Assembly (NCBI RefSeq): GCF_004102725.1
Contig: NZ_LHQS01000002.1
Coordinates: 983,984 to 1,047,983 of the forward strand
Length of the DNA stretch: 64,000 bases
DNA from: Methanoculleus taiwanensis
GTDB lineage: Archaea > Halobacteriota > Methanomicrobia > Methanomicrobiales > Methanoculleaceae
Direction: 5' to 3'
Position numbers and translations under genes: made by a program. Below the pieces are notes generated by a model. That model was not told the DNA's origin. It searched no databases and saw only the letters and a list, made by a program, of their open reading frames with translations. Below, in pieces: positions 51,122 through 60,939 of the stretch (its first letter is position 1; every line of letters starts with the position of its first letter).

Positions 51122-52768
51122 TCACCACTCGCCCCGGGCGATCGGCATCCGCCAGCCCGTTCCGAATGCACGGTCGGTCACCTTCAGCCCCGGTGGAGCC
51201 TGCTTGCGCTTGAACTCGGCGGTTCTGACCATCCGAAGCACTGTGCGGACGAGCCCCTCCGGAAACCCTGCTTCGACGATCTCGGCGGCCGACTCGTGCC
51301 GGTCGATGTGGCGGAAGAGGATGGCGTCGAGGATCTCGTAGGGCGGCAGGGTGTCCCGGTCGGTCTGGCCGGGGCGGAGCTCCGCCGAAGGCGGCTTATC
51401 GATGATCGCTTCGGGGATGACGGGGCGGCCTTCCCGGCCGTTAAGCCAGCTTGCGATGCGGTAGACCATCCCCTTCGGGACGTCGGCTATTACCGCAAGG
51501 CCGCCGGCCATATCGCCGTAGATGGTGGTGTATCCCACCGAGATCTCGGATTTGTTCCCGGTGGAGAGGAGGAGGGAGCCGAACTTGTTCGCTATGGCCA
51601 TCAGCAGCACCGCCCGTATCCGTGCCTGCATGTTCTCCTCGGTGATATCGGGAGGGAGGCCGGCGAAGACCTCCGCCAGGAGATCGTCGAACGCCACCAT
51701 CGGCTGGCGGATCGGAAGAAGAGCGGTGCGGATCCCGAGGTTCGCAGCGAGTACCTCTGCATCTTCGACGCTCCCGGCACTCGAGTACGGCGAGGGCATC
51801 ATGACGCCGAGGACGTTCTCCGCTCCCACCGCCTCGGCGGCGACGGCGGCCACCAGAGACGAGTCGATGCCGCCCGAGAGCCCGAGGTGCACGGAGGTAA
51901 AGCCGGTCTTCCTGGTGTAGTCCCGGGTGCCGAGCACCAGCGCCCGCCAGATCTCCGATTCGGGTGCAAAATCGTCGGTGGCAATGGTGCCCGGAGCGGG
52001 GCTGGCGAGATCGACCGTCGCCAGATCCTCGGCGAACCCCGCCGCTCGTGCGATCAGCCTCCCGGCGGCATCGAACGCCGAGCTCCTGCCGTCGAAGATC
52101 AGGTCGTCGTTGCCGCCGACCTGGTTGACGTACACCAGGGGGACGGCGTGTTCTTTCGCGATCCGGGAGAGCATCCGCTCTCTGACTTCCTGCTTGCCGG
52201 CGGTGAAGGGCGAAGCGGAGATATTGACGATGCACTCCGCCCCGGCGCCGACGAGCTCCGCGACCGGGTCGGTATGGTAGCGCCGCCGGTTCCGATAGTC
52301 TGCGTCGTTCCAGATATCCTCGCAGATCGAGATGCCGATACGGCGGTCGCCGAGCCTGAGGATCTGCGCTCCCCGGGCGGGCTCGAAGTAGCGGTCCTCG
52401 TCAAAGACGTCGTAGGTCGGAAGCAGCGTCTTGTGAAACGTCTCGCAGACCCGGCCGCCGTACAGGAGGGCGGCCGCGTTATAGAGCGGGCGGCCGGCGG
52501 CCTCCGGATTCCGCTCCGGGACGCCGACCAGGACCGGCGGGGCGTCCGCGAGATCTTCGGCAAGCCCGTCGAGCACTTCCGAGGCGCGTGCCACGAACCG
52601 GTCTGTCAGGAGGAGATCGCGGGGGGGATAGCCGGAGAGCGCGAGCTCCGGGGCGACGATGAGAGCGGGTCGCTGCAGGCACGCTTTCCGGACGGCTGCT
52701 CTGATCCTTTCGGCGTTTCCATCGAGATCGCCGACGGTCGTGTTGATCTGGAGAAGTGTCAGTCGCAT
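51122..52768 (-). CDS. nadE: Glutamine-dependent NAD+ synthetase
   Basis: The 548-residue protein has an N-terminal nitrilase-type glutaminase domain (about 1-255). Its catalytic Glu is in APELALSGYPP, its Lys in HKTLLPTYDVF and its Cys in ISICEDIW. A C-terminal NAD synthetase domain (about 270-548) has the ATP-pyrophosphatase loop LGLSGGIDSSL and the segments STGNKSE and YGDMAGG. It makes NAD+ from deamido-NAD+, glutamine and ATP, with ammonia channelled between the domains. The ATG at 52768 gives the standard N-terminus MRLTLLQINTTVGD. Monocistronic as far as I can see. Confidence 0.95.
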   Translation of the reverse strand: MRLTLLQINTTVGDLDGNAERIRAAVRKACLQRPALIVAPELALSGYPPRDLLLTDRFVARASEVLDGLAEDLADAPPVLVGVPERNPEAAGRPLYNAAALLYGGRVCETFHKTLLPTYDVFDEDRYFEPARGAQILRLGDRRIGISICEDIWNDADYRNRRRYHTDPVAELVGAGAECIVNISASPFTAGKQEVRERMLSRIAKEHAVPLVYVNQVGGNDDLIFDGRSSAFDAAGRLIARAAGFAEDLATVDLASPAPGTIATDDFAPESEIWRALVLGTRDYTRKTGFTSVHLGLSGGIDSSLVAAVAAEAVGAENVLGVMMPSPYSSAGSVEDAEVLAANLGIRTALLPIRQPMVAFDDLLAEVFAGLPPDITEENMQARIRAVLLMAIANKFGSLLLSTGNKSEISVGYTTIYGDMAGGLAVIADVPKGMVYRIASWLNGREGRPVIPEAIIDKPPSAELRPGQTDRDTLPPYEILDAILFRHIDRHESAAEIVEAGFPEGLVRTVLRMVRTAEFKRKQAPPGLKVTDRAFGTGWRMPIARGEW

Positions 52769-52936
52769 GGGGGCTATGGCTCCCGTGAGGATACCCGGGG
52801 TTCCTCGCTGTACTGATCGATGTCTCGGGGAGACTGTTTATGCCTTTGCATCTCCGGGGCGGGAGCGGTGCAGGATACGGCACCGGTCGGAAATGGCTAT
52901 GGTGCCGTGAGAGGGGTCTTTCCACCGGTGATATGA

Positions 52937-52944
52937 CTATATAG
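52937..52944 (+). promoter_or_regulatory. TATA box for the antiporter gene
   Basis: CTATATAG lies about 100 bases before the ATG at 53040, giving a leader of about 70 nt. Confidence 0.5.
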
Positions 52945-53039
52945 AAGCCACTCCGAGATCATACGCGATAACGCAGATACCCGGGAGATATCCCCGGGTA
53001 AGAAGGCGACGTGCAGTCGATTATCCCGGAGTCGCGACC

Positions 53040-55025
53040 ATGGTACTTGATATTCTCACCCTCGTCACCGTCATCCTCTTAGTATCCATCTCCGTACTCT
53101 TCATCTGCCAGCGGTTCAACATCCCGAGCATCGTCGGATTCCTCCTCATCGGAATGGTATCGGGGCCTTTCGGGCTCGGCCTGATCAGCGATATCGAAAC
53201 GGTGCAGGTGCTGGCCGAAGGCGGCATCATCCTCCTGCTCTTTACGATCGGCCTTGAGTTCTCCTTCGAAAAGCTCCTCGAAGCCAGACGGACGATCGTG
53301 GTCGGCGGCCTCCTCCAGGTTCTGATAACCATCGGCGTCGTTGCGGTCGCCTCGTTGGCTCTGGGTCTTTCCTGGGGCGAATCGGTCTTCCTCGGGTTCC
53401 TCGTCGCACTCTCGAGCACCGCCATCGTCATGAAGGTCTTCCAGGAACGGGGCGAACTTGAGAGCCTTCCCGGACGGGCGGCGCTCGGGATCCTGATCTT
53501 TCAGGACCTCGTCATCATCCCGATGATCCTCGTGACCCCGTTCCTCGCGGGAACCGCCGCCACCGACCCCGAAGGGCTTCTGCAGATGGCGGTCTACGGC
53601 GTGATCGTGCTCCTCGTGATCTTCGTCGGCGGACGCTGGTTCGTCCCGAAGGTTCTCTTCCACGCCGCCCGCCGGTCGAGCCGCGAGCTCTTCCTCTTTA
53701 CCGTGGCGGCGACGGTCTTCTCGATCGCCTGGCTCACCTCGAGCGCCGGCCTCTCGCTCGCCCTCGGTGCGTTCTTTGCAGGCCTGATCGTCGGCGAGTC
53801 CGAGTACAACATCGAGGCGCTGAGCAGCATCGTGCCGTTCCGTGACGTGCTGACGGGGCTCTTCTTCATCTCGATCGGGATGCTGCTCAACACCGTTCAG
53901 GTGATCACCCATCCGGTCGAGGTGCTGCTCGTCGTTGCGGCTATCTTCGGTGTCAAGGCCCTCTGCACCTCGCTCTCGGCGATCGCCCTCGCCCTTCCCA
54001 TGCGTTCGGTGATCGTGGTAGGCCTTGCACTCAGCCAGATCGGGGAGTTCTCGTTCATACTCATCGAGACCGGCCTTGAGGCCGGCGTCATCGGCAGCCG
54101 GATCTACCAGATCTTCCTTGCTGCTGCCATCATCACCATGACGGCGACACCGTTCCTGATAGGCGCCGCCCCGCGGGTGGGGGACATTCTGCAGGAGCGG
54201 GTTCCCGGGGCGCTCCGCACCGGAAAACTGCTTGCCGAACCGGAGCAGAAGCGGCGATCTGACCACCTGCTCCTCGTCGGCTTCGGCCTGACCGGGCGGA
54301 GCGTCGCCCAGGCGGCGCGGGTCGCCGGTATACCCTTTACCGTCATCGAGTGCAATCCGGCAACGGTTCGGGAGGAGAAACGCCGTAATGTCGATATCCT
54401 CTACGGCGACGCTACGAACCGCGAGGTTCTCGAGCATGCTGATATCGGGCAGGCACGCGTGCTGGTCGTGGCCGTCTCCGACCGGTCGGCGATCGGCAGG
54501 GTGATCCGCACGGCACGGAGGCTGAACCCGTCGATCTACGTCATCGCCAGGACACGGTTCATGGCCGAGGTGACGCCGCTGATCGATCTCGGCGCCGATG
54601 AGGTGATCAGCGAGGAGTACGAGACCTCCATCGAGATCTTTACCCGGGTGCTTGCCAAGTACTTCATCCCCCACGACGAGATCGAGCATCTCGTTGCCGA
54701 GCTCCGGGGTGGCGGATACAAGATGCTTCGCCGGCCGTCCTCCTTCGAGCGATCGCTCGACGATCTCAAGCTCTGCGCTCCCGAACTCGCTATCTACACC
54801 GTCCGGGTCGCACCGGGTTCCGTGATGGCCGGTAAGACCCTCGCCGAGCTGAACCTGCGGCGAAACTACGGTGTAACCGTCCTGGTCATCCGCAGGGAGA
54901 GTGGTGTGGTTCCCATTCCCGGAGGAGAGGTTCCCATCGGGGAGGGTGACCTGCTCGTCATTCTCGCATCGGCCTCTGCTATGGACACGGTCGTCCCGCT
55001 CTTCAGGCCGTCTCCCGCGACCTGA
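53040..55025 (+). CDS. KefB-type monovalent cation:proton antiporter with TrkA domains
   Basis: The 661-residue protein has about 12 transmembrane helices of the CPA2 exchanger family (residues 1-375), with the motifs GFLLIGMVSGPFGLG, LLLFTIGLEFSFEKLL and ALGAFFAGLIVGES. A RCK/TrkA-N domain (about 400-520, LLLVGFGLTGRSVAQAA, Rossmann GxGxxG-like) and a TrkA-C domain (about 570-655, GKTLAELNLRRNYGVTVLVI) follow. It should exchange K+ or Na+ for H+ under control of a bound nucleotide. The start is ATG 53040 with GGAG upstream. Confidence 0.92.
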   Translation: MVLDILTLVTVILLVSISVLFICQRFNIPSIVGFLLIGMVSGPFGLGLISDIETVQVLAEGGIILLLFTIGLEFSFEKLLEARRTIVVGGLLQVLITIGVVAVASLALGLSWGESVFLGFLVALSSTAIVMKVFQERGELESLPGRAALGILIFQDLVIIPMILVTPFLAGTAATDPEGLLQMAVYGVIVLLVIFVGGRWFVPKVLFHAARRSSRELFLFTVAATVFSIAWLTSSAGLSLALGAFFAGLIVGESEYNIEALSSIVPFRDVLTGLFFISIGMLLNTVQVITHPVEVLLVVAAIFGVKALCTSLSAIALALPMRSVIVVGLALSQIGEFSFILIETGLEAGVIGSRIYQIFLAAAIITMTATPFLIGAAPRVGDILQERVPGALRTGKLLAEPEQKRRSDHLLLVGFGLTGRSVAQAARVAGIPFTVIECNPATVREEKRRNVDILYGDATNREVLEHADIGQARVLVVAVSDRSAIGRVIRTARRLNPSIYVIARTRFMAEVTPLIDLGADEVISEEYETSIEIFTRVLAKYFIPHDEIEHLVAELRGGGYKMLRRPSSFERSLDDLKLCAPELAIYTVRVAPGSVMAGKTLAELNLRRNYGVTVLVIRRESGVVPIPGGEVPIGEGDLLVILASASAMDTVVPLFRPSPAT

Positions 55026-55062
55026 CGGGAGGGTGTGCCGACACGCGCCGGCATTCCTCACC

Positions 55063-55071
55063 TTTTATATG
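55063..55071 (+). promoter_or_regulatory. TATA box, leaderless promoter of the phosphoribosyltransferase
   Basis: TTTTATATG is about 28-30 bases before the ATG at 55095, so transcription should start at or next to the start codon. Confidence 0.55.
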
Positions 55072-55094
55072 CTGCCTCCCCCATCCCATCCGCA

Positions 55095-55835
55095 ATGATC
55101 CCCGAAACATTCACCTGTGATCTCGTCGCCTGGGATTATGCCGTTCGCCTCTCCCGTGCCCTTGCAGCGAAGATCAGAGCCTCGGGGTACCGCCCGGAGA
55201 TGGTGATCGCCATCGGACGCGGCGGCTATGTCCCGGCCCGCATCGTCTGCGACACTCTCCTCCTGAATGCCCTGACCAGCATCAAGATCGAGCACTGGGG
55301 GATCGCGGCTTCAAAGGGGAGGGAAGCGTCGATCCGTTATCCGCTCGCGGTCGACGTCCGCGGCCTCAACGTCCTGATCATCGACGACATCACCGATACC
55401 GGGTCGACCCTCCGGCTCGCGGCCGGGTATGTGGAGCAGTTCGAGCCGCAGGAGATCAGGAGCGGAGTGCTCCAGCACAAGCGCACCTCCGCGTTCAGCC
55501 CGGATTATTATGCCGAGTACCTTGCTGACTGGAAGTGGGTGATCTATCCCTGGGCAGCCCATGAAGACCTTGTGGGCTTCACGGAGAAGGTCATCTCCGG
55601 ACAGGCTCTTACCCTCGCGGAGATCCGGGCGGCGCTCTCCTGCCGGTATGCGATCGCGGTCGACGATGAGGAGGTCACGGAAGCCCTGGCCGACCTGCTG
55701 GCGCTCGGGAAGGTGGTGGAGGAAGGGTCGCGCTATCGCCGGGAAGCACCCGACCTCCGTCGGGCCGCACGGCACCGCTCTTCCCGTCGGCGAGGACGAC
55801 CTGCGGCGGAAAACCACGGCACTCTTCAGCGATGA
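55095..55835 (+). CDS. Phosphoribosyltransferase with possible C-terminal frameshift
   Basis: The 246-residue protein is a type I PRTase: the PRPP loop reads VLIIDDITDTGSTL (about residue 98), and the N-terminal MVIAIGRGGYVPARI matches hypoxanthine/xanthine-guanine salvage enzymes. A helical C-terminal part (EEVTEALADLLALGKVVEEG) resembles a small winged helix. After SRYRRE the sequence becomes Arg-rich and unlike a protein end. The +1 frame here reads GPHGTALPVGEDDLRRKTT with good codon use and stops at 55869, just 4 bases before the next ATG. A frameshift, or a sequence error, near 55745-55770 may therefore have replaced the original end. Transcribed from a leaderless promoter, probably together with the next gene. 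Confidence 0.85.
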   Translation: MIPETFTCDLVAWDYAVRLSRALAAKIRASGYRPEMVIAIGRGGYVPARIVCDTLLLNALTSIKIEHWGIAASKGREASIRYPLAVDVRGLNVLIIDDITDTGSTLRLAAGYVEQFEPQEIRSGVLQHKRTSAFSPDYYAEYLADWKWVIYPWAAHEDLVGFTEKVISGQALTLAEIRAALSCRYAIAVDDEEVTEALADLLALGKVVEEGSRYRREAPDLRRAARHRSSRRRGRPAAENHGTLQR

Positions 55836-55873
55836 GGATCCTGCTGTTGTCCCGGAGAACGCCTGGTAGCGCT

Positions 55874-58048
55874 ATGCCGCCGGAGATGACGGATCGGAAC
55901 GAAGCAGAGATCCCGATGTTCGGGACGTTCAAAGGCGTGCTGGTACCGACGCTCCTGACGATCCTCGGCGTCATCATGTACCTGCGCCTCGGCTGGGTCG
56001 TCGGGAACGTCGGCCTTGTAGGCGCCTGGTCGATCGTCTTCATAGCGTTCGGGATCACGACCGCCACGGCGTTCTCGATCTCGTCGATCGTCAGCAACGT
56101 CCGGATAGGTGCGGGAGGAGCGTATGCCATCATCACCCGGTCGCTCGGGCTTGAGATCGGCGGCAGTGTCGGTGTGCCGCTCTACCTCGCGCTTACCCTT
56201 TCGATGGCGCTGTACATCTTCGGGTTCCGGGAGGGGCTCCAGTATCTCCTGCCGCAGGCGCCGGCGCTCATTATTGATTTTGGTGTCTTTGCGGTTCTGT
56301 TCGTCATTGTCTTCATCAGCACCGAGTTCGCGTTCCGTATCCAGTATGCGGTCCTCGCCGTCATCATCGCCTCGCTCCTCTCGGTCGCCGCCGCCGGGCT
56401 TTCGGCCCTGCCGCCGCTCACGTTCACCGAGCCTGCACCGCCGCTCTCCTACTGGGTCGTCTTTGCGGTCTTCTTCCCGGCGGCGACAGGGATTATGGCG
56501 GGCGCGAATATGTCGGGCGAACTCAGGAGCCCGCGGGAGAGCATCCCGGTGGGGACACTTGCGGCGATCGCCATCAGCCTCGCCGTCTACCTCTGGCTTG
56601 CCCTGTGGCTGGCAGGCTCCGCGACGCCGGACGAGCTCGTCTCCGATTTCACCATCCTGATCCGGACGTCGGCGTTCGGTTGGCTCGTCCTGGCCGGGCT
56701 CCTCGCTGCGACCTTCTCCTCCGCCTTAAACTCGCTCGTGGGGGCTTCCCGGGTCCTCCACGCCATGGGAGAGCACAACATCCTCCCCGGGAGCAGCTGG
56801 ATCACCCGGCGCTCCGTTGCCGGGGTTCCGCGAAACGCCCTCCTGCTGACCGGGCTGATTGTGGTCGCGGCGCTCCTGCTCCGCGATCTCAACGCGGTCG
56901 CCCCGCTGATCACGATGTTCTTCCTGATCACCTACGCCATGATCAATATCGTCACCCTGCTGGAGCAGAGCCTGGGTCTCGTGAGCTTCCGCCCGCGCCT
57001 GACCATCCCGCGGGCGGTTCCGTTCGCAGGGGCGGCCGGCTGCCTCTTTGCCATGTTCGTCATCAACCCGCTCTTCAGCCTCCTTGCCGTCGTCCTCGTC
57101 GGAGTCTTCTACTACATCCTGATGCAGCGGCACTTAAACGACGCACCGCCGTACGGCGACGTCAGAAGCAGTCTCTTCGTAGCGCTGGCGGAGTGGGCGG
57201 CAAAGAAGGCACAGACACTCCCCGAGTCCCGGAGCCGGGCGTGGAGGCCGAAACTGCTCATTCCGACCGAAAACCCGGAAGAGCTGCGGGGCGTCTCGGA
57301 GTTTATCCGCGACCTCACCCTCCCGGGCGGCTCGGTCAGTATCCTCGGGGTGGATCGTGGACGTGCGGGGGTGCAGCTTGAGACGCGCATCCCGCATCTT
57401 GCCGGGGAATTCCGGAAGGACGGCCTCTTTGCAGACTGGACCATTGTTCAGGCCAGGACATTCGCCGAAGGGGTGGCGATCAGCATACAGGCACTCAAAA
57501 GGACGATATTCCCGCCGAACATCGTCTTCCTCCGGATGCCGGGATCGGCGGAGCAGGAGGAGGAGACCGTAACGATCGTCCGCAGAGCCGGCGAGAGCAG
57601 CATGGGTACCATCCTCTACGCCGCCCACCATGAGGCAGGATTCGGGCGCCGCAGGAGGATCAACCTCTGGGTGCCGGCGGCCTGCACGGCGTGGACGCCC
57701 GGAGAGAAACTGCCGAACTGCGATCTCGCCATTCTGGTCGCCTATAAACTCGCGATCAACTGGGGCGCGGTCGTCACCTTCATCACAACGGTCGAAGACC
57801 CCGCCGGAGTCCCCGCCGTGCGCGAGAGCCTTTCGGCACTCCTCGAGCAGGTACGCATTCCGCACGCTGAACTCCTGGTGGTGAACCGCCGCTACGAGGA
57901 GTATCTCGGCAGCGAACCGCAGGCAGATCTGACCGTCTTCAGCCTCTCATCGAAGCCCGACTTTGCGGCGGTCCGGACGATCGTGGAGAAGACCCGGTCT
58001 ACCTGCCTCTTCTGCCGTGACTCGACGCTGGAGAGCGCGTTGATATGA
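55874..58048 (+). CDS. Cation-chloride cotransporter family (SLC12-like) permease
   Basis: The 724-residue protein has about 12 transmembrane helices with the APC/SLC12 pattern. It starts FGTFKGVLVPTLLTILGVIMYLRLGW, which is the first helix of NKCC-type carriers, and continues with NVRIGAGGAYAIITRSLGLE and AATGIMAGANMSGELRSPR. A soluble C-terminal domain (about 490-724) resembles the universal-stress-like regulatory tail of this family. It probably couples Na+, K+ and Cl- or amino-acid transport. The start at 55874 lies just after the phosphoribosyltransferase region, suggesting one operon; ATG 55886 is possible. Confidence 0.9.
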   Translation: MPPEMTDRNEAEIPMFGTFKGVLVPTLLTILGVIMYLRLGWVVGNVGLVGAWSIVFIAFGITTATAFSISSIVSNVRIGAGGAYAIITRSLGLEIGGSVGVPLYLALTLSMALYIFGFREGLQYLLPQAPALIIDFGVFAVLFVIVFISTEFAFRIQYAVLAVIIASLLSVAAAGLSALPPLTFTEPAPPLSYWVVFAVFFPAATGIMAGANMSGELRSPRESIPVGTLAAIAISLAVYLWLALWLAGSATPDELVSDFTILIRTSAFGWLVLAGLLAATFSSALNSLVGASRVLHAMGEHNILPGSSWITRRSVAGVPRNALLLTGLIVVAALLLRDLNAVAPLITMFFLITYAMINIVTLLEQSLGLVSFRPRLTIPRAVPFAGAAGCLFAMFVINPLFSLLAVVLVGVFYYILMQRHLNDAPPYGDVRSSLFVALAEWAAKKAQTLPESRSRAWRPKLLIPTENPEELRGVSEFIRDLTLPGGSVSILGVDRGRAGVQLETRIPHLAGEFRKDGLFADWTIVQARTFAEGVAISIQALKRTIFPPNIVFLRMPGSAEQEEETVTIVRRAGESSMGTILYAAHHEAGFGRRRRINLWVPAACTAWTPGEKLPNCDLAILVAYKLAINWGAVVTFITTVEDPAGVPAVRESLSALLEQVRIPHAELLVVNRRYEEYLGSEPQADLTVFSLSSKPDFAAVRTIVEKTRSTCLFCRDSTLESALI

Positions 58049-58059
58049 CTCCGCCCGGT

Positions 58060-58245
58060 TCACAGCAGGAACGCCCAGGCCGAGTACGAGACGATCACCA
58101 TCACGACGAGGATCACGACGGAGATCTTATACAGACAGTGGGTGCAGATGCCGAATATTCCGCTGCATTCCTCGCAGCAGGGTTCCGAACAGATCCTGCA
58201 GACCAATGAAGTTTCGCTATCAGGGTGACGCGAGCAGGGTGCCAT
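58060..58245 (-). CDS. Small Cys-rich zinc-ribbon membrane protein
   Basis: The 61-residue protein has six or seven cysteines and a histidine in its first 37 residues (CSRHPDSETSLVCRICSEP, then CCEECSGIFGICTHC), like a B-box or zinc ribbon. A single C-terminal transmembrane helix follows (ISVVILVVMVIVSYSAWAFLL). It would be tail-anchored with the metal site in the cytoplasm. It is convergent with the permease, the stops being 11 bases apart. No ribosome binding site is obvious, so the start is uncertain. Confidence 0.72.
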   Translation of the reverse strand: MAPCSRHPDSETSLVCRICSEPCCEECSGIFGICTHCLYKISVVILVVMVIVSYSAWAFLL

Positions 58246-58569
58246 TGCTGACAGGTGGATCCGGGGATGCTATGAATCTATCTGATGAACTGCTCTTTCC
58301 GGGATCCGGGACTGTAAACTGCCTGGAGTCCGGCCTGAACGGTCATCCCCCGGTACGTGGGCGGGAGAACCGTATCACGGATCTCTCCCGTGAGGCGGCA
58401 GATCCCGAAATGGATGGGACTGTCGCGGATATTCCCTGCAGGAACCGTGGTTATTCCGGGAAATACCTCGCGCGCCTGATCACCATAATTCTCTTATCGG
58501 ATGGCATATTATTTAATTACCGTAATATAATTGAGTGAATAATTGAAATACGGGGGGTTAGCCGATACC
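58246..58569. other. Intergenic region with AT-rich promoter of the kinase
   Basis: No gene is recognised. The last 60 bases are AT-rich (TATTATTTAATTACCG, then TAATATAATTG near 58523-58533), the likely promoter of the kinase at 58570. Confidence 0.4.
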
Positions 58570-60939
58570 ATGAACTATACCGAGACACTTGATTTCGATC
58601 CTCTGCAGGCCTTCTCGATCCTTGGCGAGCCGAGCATCGGCATCCTCGTGCTGGATCGCGACCGGAACGTGCTCTGGTGCAATGATGCCGTACGGGATAT
58701 CATCGGCATTCCTCCCGATACCGCCATCGGGAAGAATGCCCTGCAGATCATCGACACCTACCTGCTGCCGCGATTGCAGGACCCTGCATGTGCTCATTGC
58801 CTGCGAAACCTCCTGCATGCCGAGACGGAGCCCCCGCCGTGCGGGTGCCTGATTCATACGGCTTCCGGCGAGACCTGCCTGCTCTCGTGTTCCTGCCAGT
58901 ATATCCCGACAGGACCGTTTCAGGATATGATCGTCATCCGGTTCCGGGACATCTGCCGGCAGGAGTCATTCACCAGGGTTCATGCCCACAAAGCCCATCT
59001 CACGCTCCTCTCCGAGATATCCCGCCTGTTCGAGACCGAGGGCCTCTCGGCGGGCGAGATACTCACGGCGATCGCCGGGCTGTTGCCGACCGCTCTGCGC
59101 TATCCCGACCAGGCATACGCCAGAATAGTGCTCGGCGATACGGTTCACGGCCGGGACGTTCCTGAAACACCCTGGAGACTGACGGCCGATCTCATCGTTC
59201 ACGGTAACCGGGACGGGGTGGTCGAGGTGGGCTACACGAAGCAACCTCCCGGAGAGGCGGGCGAAGTATTCCTCCGGGAAGAGTCGGTCTTCCTGCACCT
59301 GGCCGCCGGGATGATCGGCCGGCTGCTCGGCCGGCTGCAGACGGCAGAGGTGCTCGAACGGCAGACTGCCCTGCTCGATCTCACGCACGATGCCGTTACC
59401 GTCTGGGGCATGGACGGGCGGATCACCTTCTGGAACCGGGCTGCCGAAGAGGAGTACGGATGGCGCGGCGACGAAGCACTGGGGCAGGTGACGCACGATC
59501 TCCTGCAGACGCACTTTCCGACCTCGCTTGAATCCAGTATCGCCGAACTCGTCCGTACGGGGCACTGGGAGGGCGAACTTGTAAAGTTCCGCCGTGACGG
59601 ATCACGCGTCGTCGTTGCGACCAGATGGGCGCTCCAGCGGGGGAGCGACGGAAAACCTCTCTCAATCCTCGAGATCAACAGCGACATCACCGGGAGAAAA
59701 TGTGCGGAAGCGGAGATAAGGATGCGCAACAGCCAGCTCGCCGTGCTCAATCAGATCATCACGGTCTCAGCTTCGGCACTCTCGTTCGACGAGCTGATGG
59801 AGGCGTCGCTCTCAAAGACCATGGAGCTCCTGGACTTCGATCTCGGCGTTGCGTACCTGCTCGACAGTGAGCGCACCCGGGCGCTCCCGAAATACCGCCG
59901 GGGAACGCCCGCATCCCTGCACCATCGCCAGCGCTTTGTCAGTATCCACAACTGGCCGTATAACTTCGTCTTCATCGCCGGTCAGGCACGATACTTCGAG
60001 CAGCAGGAGCAACTGGGCTCGATGGAAGCGGAGCTCCTCCGCGAATACGGCGTCCGTGCGCTTGCCGCCATCCCGCTCGTCGCCGAGTCGGTCGTCGTCG
60101 GGGCGATCTTCGTCGGAAGCAGGGAGAAAGAGTCGTTCTCCCTCCCGGAAAAGAACCTGCTCGAAGCGATAGGCAAGGAGATCGGAGCCGGCGTACTGCG
60201 GAGTATGCTGCATAAAAAGCTCGAGGCCGCCAACCGCGAAGCGAACCTCTACATCGACATCCTGACCCACGACATCAGGAACGCCGAGAACGTCGCAAGT
60301 CTCTACTCCGACCTCCTCGTCGAGATGCTCGAAGGCTCCGCCGCCGAGTACGCCGATAAAGTCCGGACGAATATTATGAAAGGGACGGAGATCATCAAGC
60401 ACGTCTCCACGATCAGGAAGGTTCACCAGGAACCCGTTCTCCTCCGGCCGGTCCACCTCGACTCCGTCGCCAGAGACGAACTCCGGGATATTCCGAACGT
60501 CACCTTACAGTTCCGCGGCTCGGTTCCCGAGGTCTGGGCGGACGAGTTTCTCGGGGAGCTCTTTAAAAGCCTCGTCGGCAGCCGCATACGGTACATCGGT
60601 CCCGATGCTGCTATCACCGTGACGGTGGAGGAGTCGTCGGACGAAGTGCTGGTCTCGGTGGAGGATTCCGGGCCGGGTGTGCCGGACGAGGTGAAAGAGG
60701 ATATATTCCACCGGTTTGAGCCGGAGAAAGGCCTGGGTACCGGCACCTATCTCGGGCTCTACGCTGCACGGCTGATCGTCGAGCGCTACGACGGCCGCAT
60801 CTGGGTGGAAGATCGGGTCGAGGGAAGTCCCGAACTCGGGGCGGCATTCCGGTTCACGCTGAGAGCCGTCCTTCCGGAAGACCGTAACCTGCCGGGGTAT
60901 GAGGAGACCCTTCCTGGAGAAGAGTCCCGTGGTGGATGA
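58570..60939 (+). CDS. PAS/GAF histidine kinase with degenerate ATPase N-box
   Basis: The 789-residue protein has a Cys-rich PAS domain (about 10-125; PACAHCLRN, PPCGCLIH), a GAF-like region (about 130-260), PAS (about 265-375) and GAF (about 390-555). The phosphoacceptor helix is ILTHDIRN with His567. The ATPase domain keeps DSGPGVPDE and a G2-like GTYLGLYAARLI. The N-box, however, reads FKSLVGSRIRYIG where the other kinases here have NNLIGNAVKFGG. Both asparagines are lost (Ser671 replaces the Mg2+-binding one), so ATP use is doubtful. ATG 58570 is preferred over TTG 58543. The next gene overlaps its end by 41 bases or, with a GTG start at 60929, by 11. Confidence 0.88.
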   Translation: MNYTETLDFDPLQAFSILGEPSIGILVLDRDRNVLWCNDAVRDIIGIPPDTAIGKNALQIIDTYLLPRLQDPACAHCLRNLLHAETEPPPCGCLIHTASGETCLLSCSCQYIPTGPFQDMIVIRFRDICRQESFTRVHAHKAHLTLLSEISRLFETEGLSAGEILTAIAGLLPTALRYPDQAYARIVLGDTVHGRDVPETPWRLTADLIVHGNRDGVVEVGYTKQPPGEAGEVFLREESVFLHLAAGMIGRLLGRLQTAEVLERQTALLDLTHDAVTVWGMDGRITFWNRAAEEEYGWRGDEALGQVTHDLLQTHFPTSLESSIAELVRTGHWEGELVKFRRDGSRVVVATRWALQRGSDGKPLSILEINSDITGRKCAEAEIRMRNSQLAVLNQIITVSASALSFDELMEASLSKTMELLDFDLGVAYLLDSERTRALPKYRRGTPASLHHRQRFVSIHNWPYNFVFIAGQARYFEQQEQLGSMEAELLREYGVRALAAIPLVAESVVVGAIFVGSREKESFSLPEKNLLEAIGKEIGAGVLRSMLHKKLEAANREANLYIDILTHDIRNAENVASLYSDLLVEMLEGSAAEYADKVRTNIMKGTEIIKHVSTIRKVHQEPVLLRPVHLDSVARDELRDIPNVTLQFRGSVPEVWADEFLGELFKSLVGSRIRYIGPDAAITVTVEESSDEVLVSVEDSGPGVPDEVKEDIFHRFEPEKGLGTGTYLGLYAARLIVERYDGRIWVEDRVEGSPELGAAFRFTLRAVLPEDRNLPGYEETLPGEESRGG

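Noticed and set aside
53079-55061. A 660-codon open frame on the minus strand
   Set aside because: It is antisense to the KefB-type antiporter and contains only charged low-complexity sequence.
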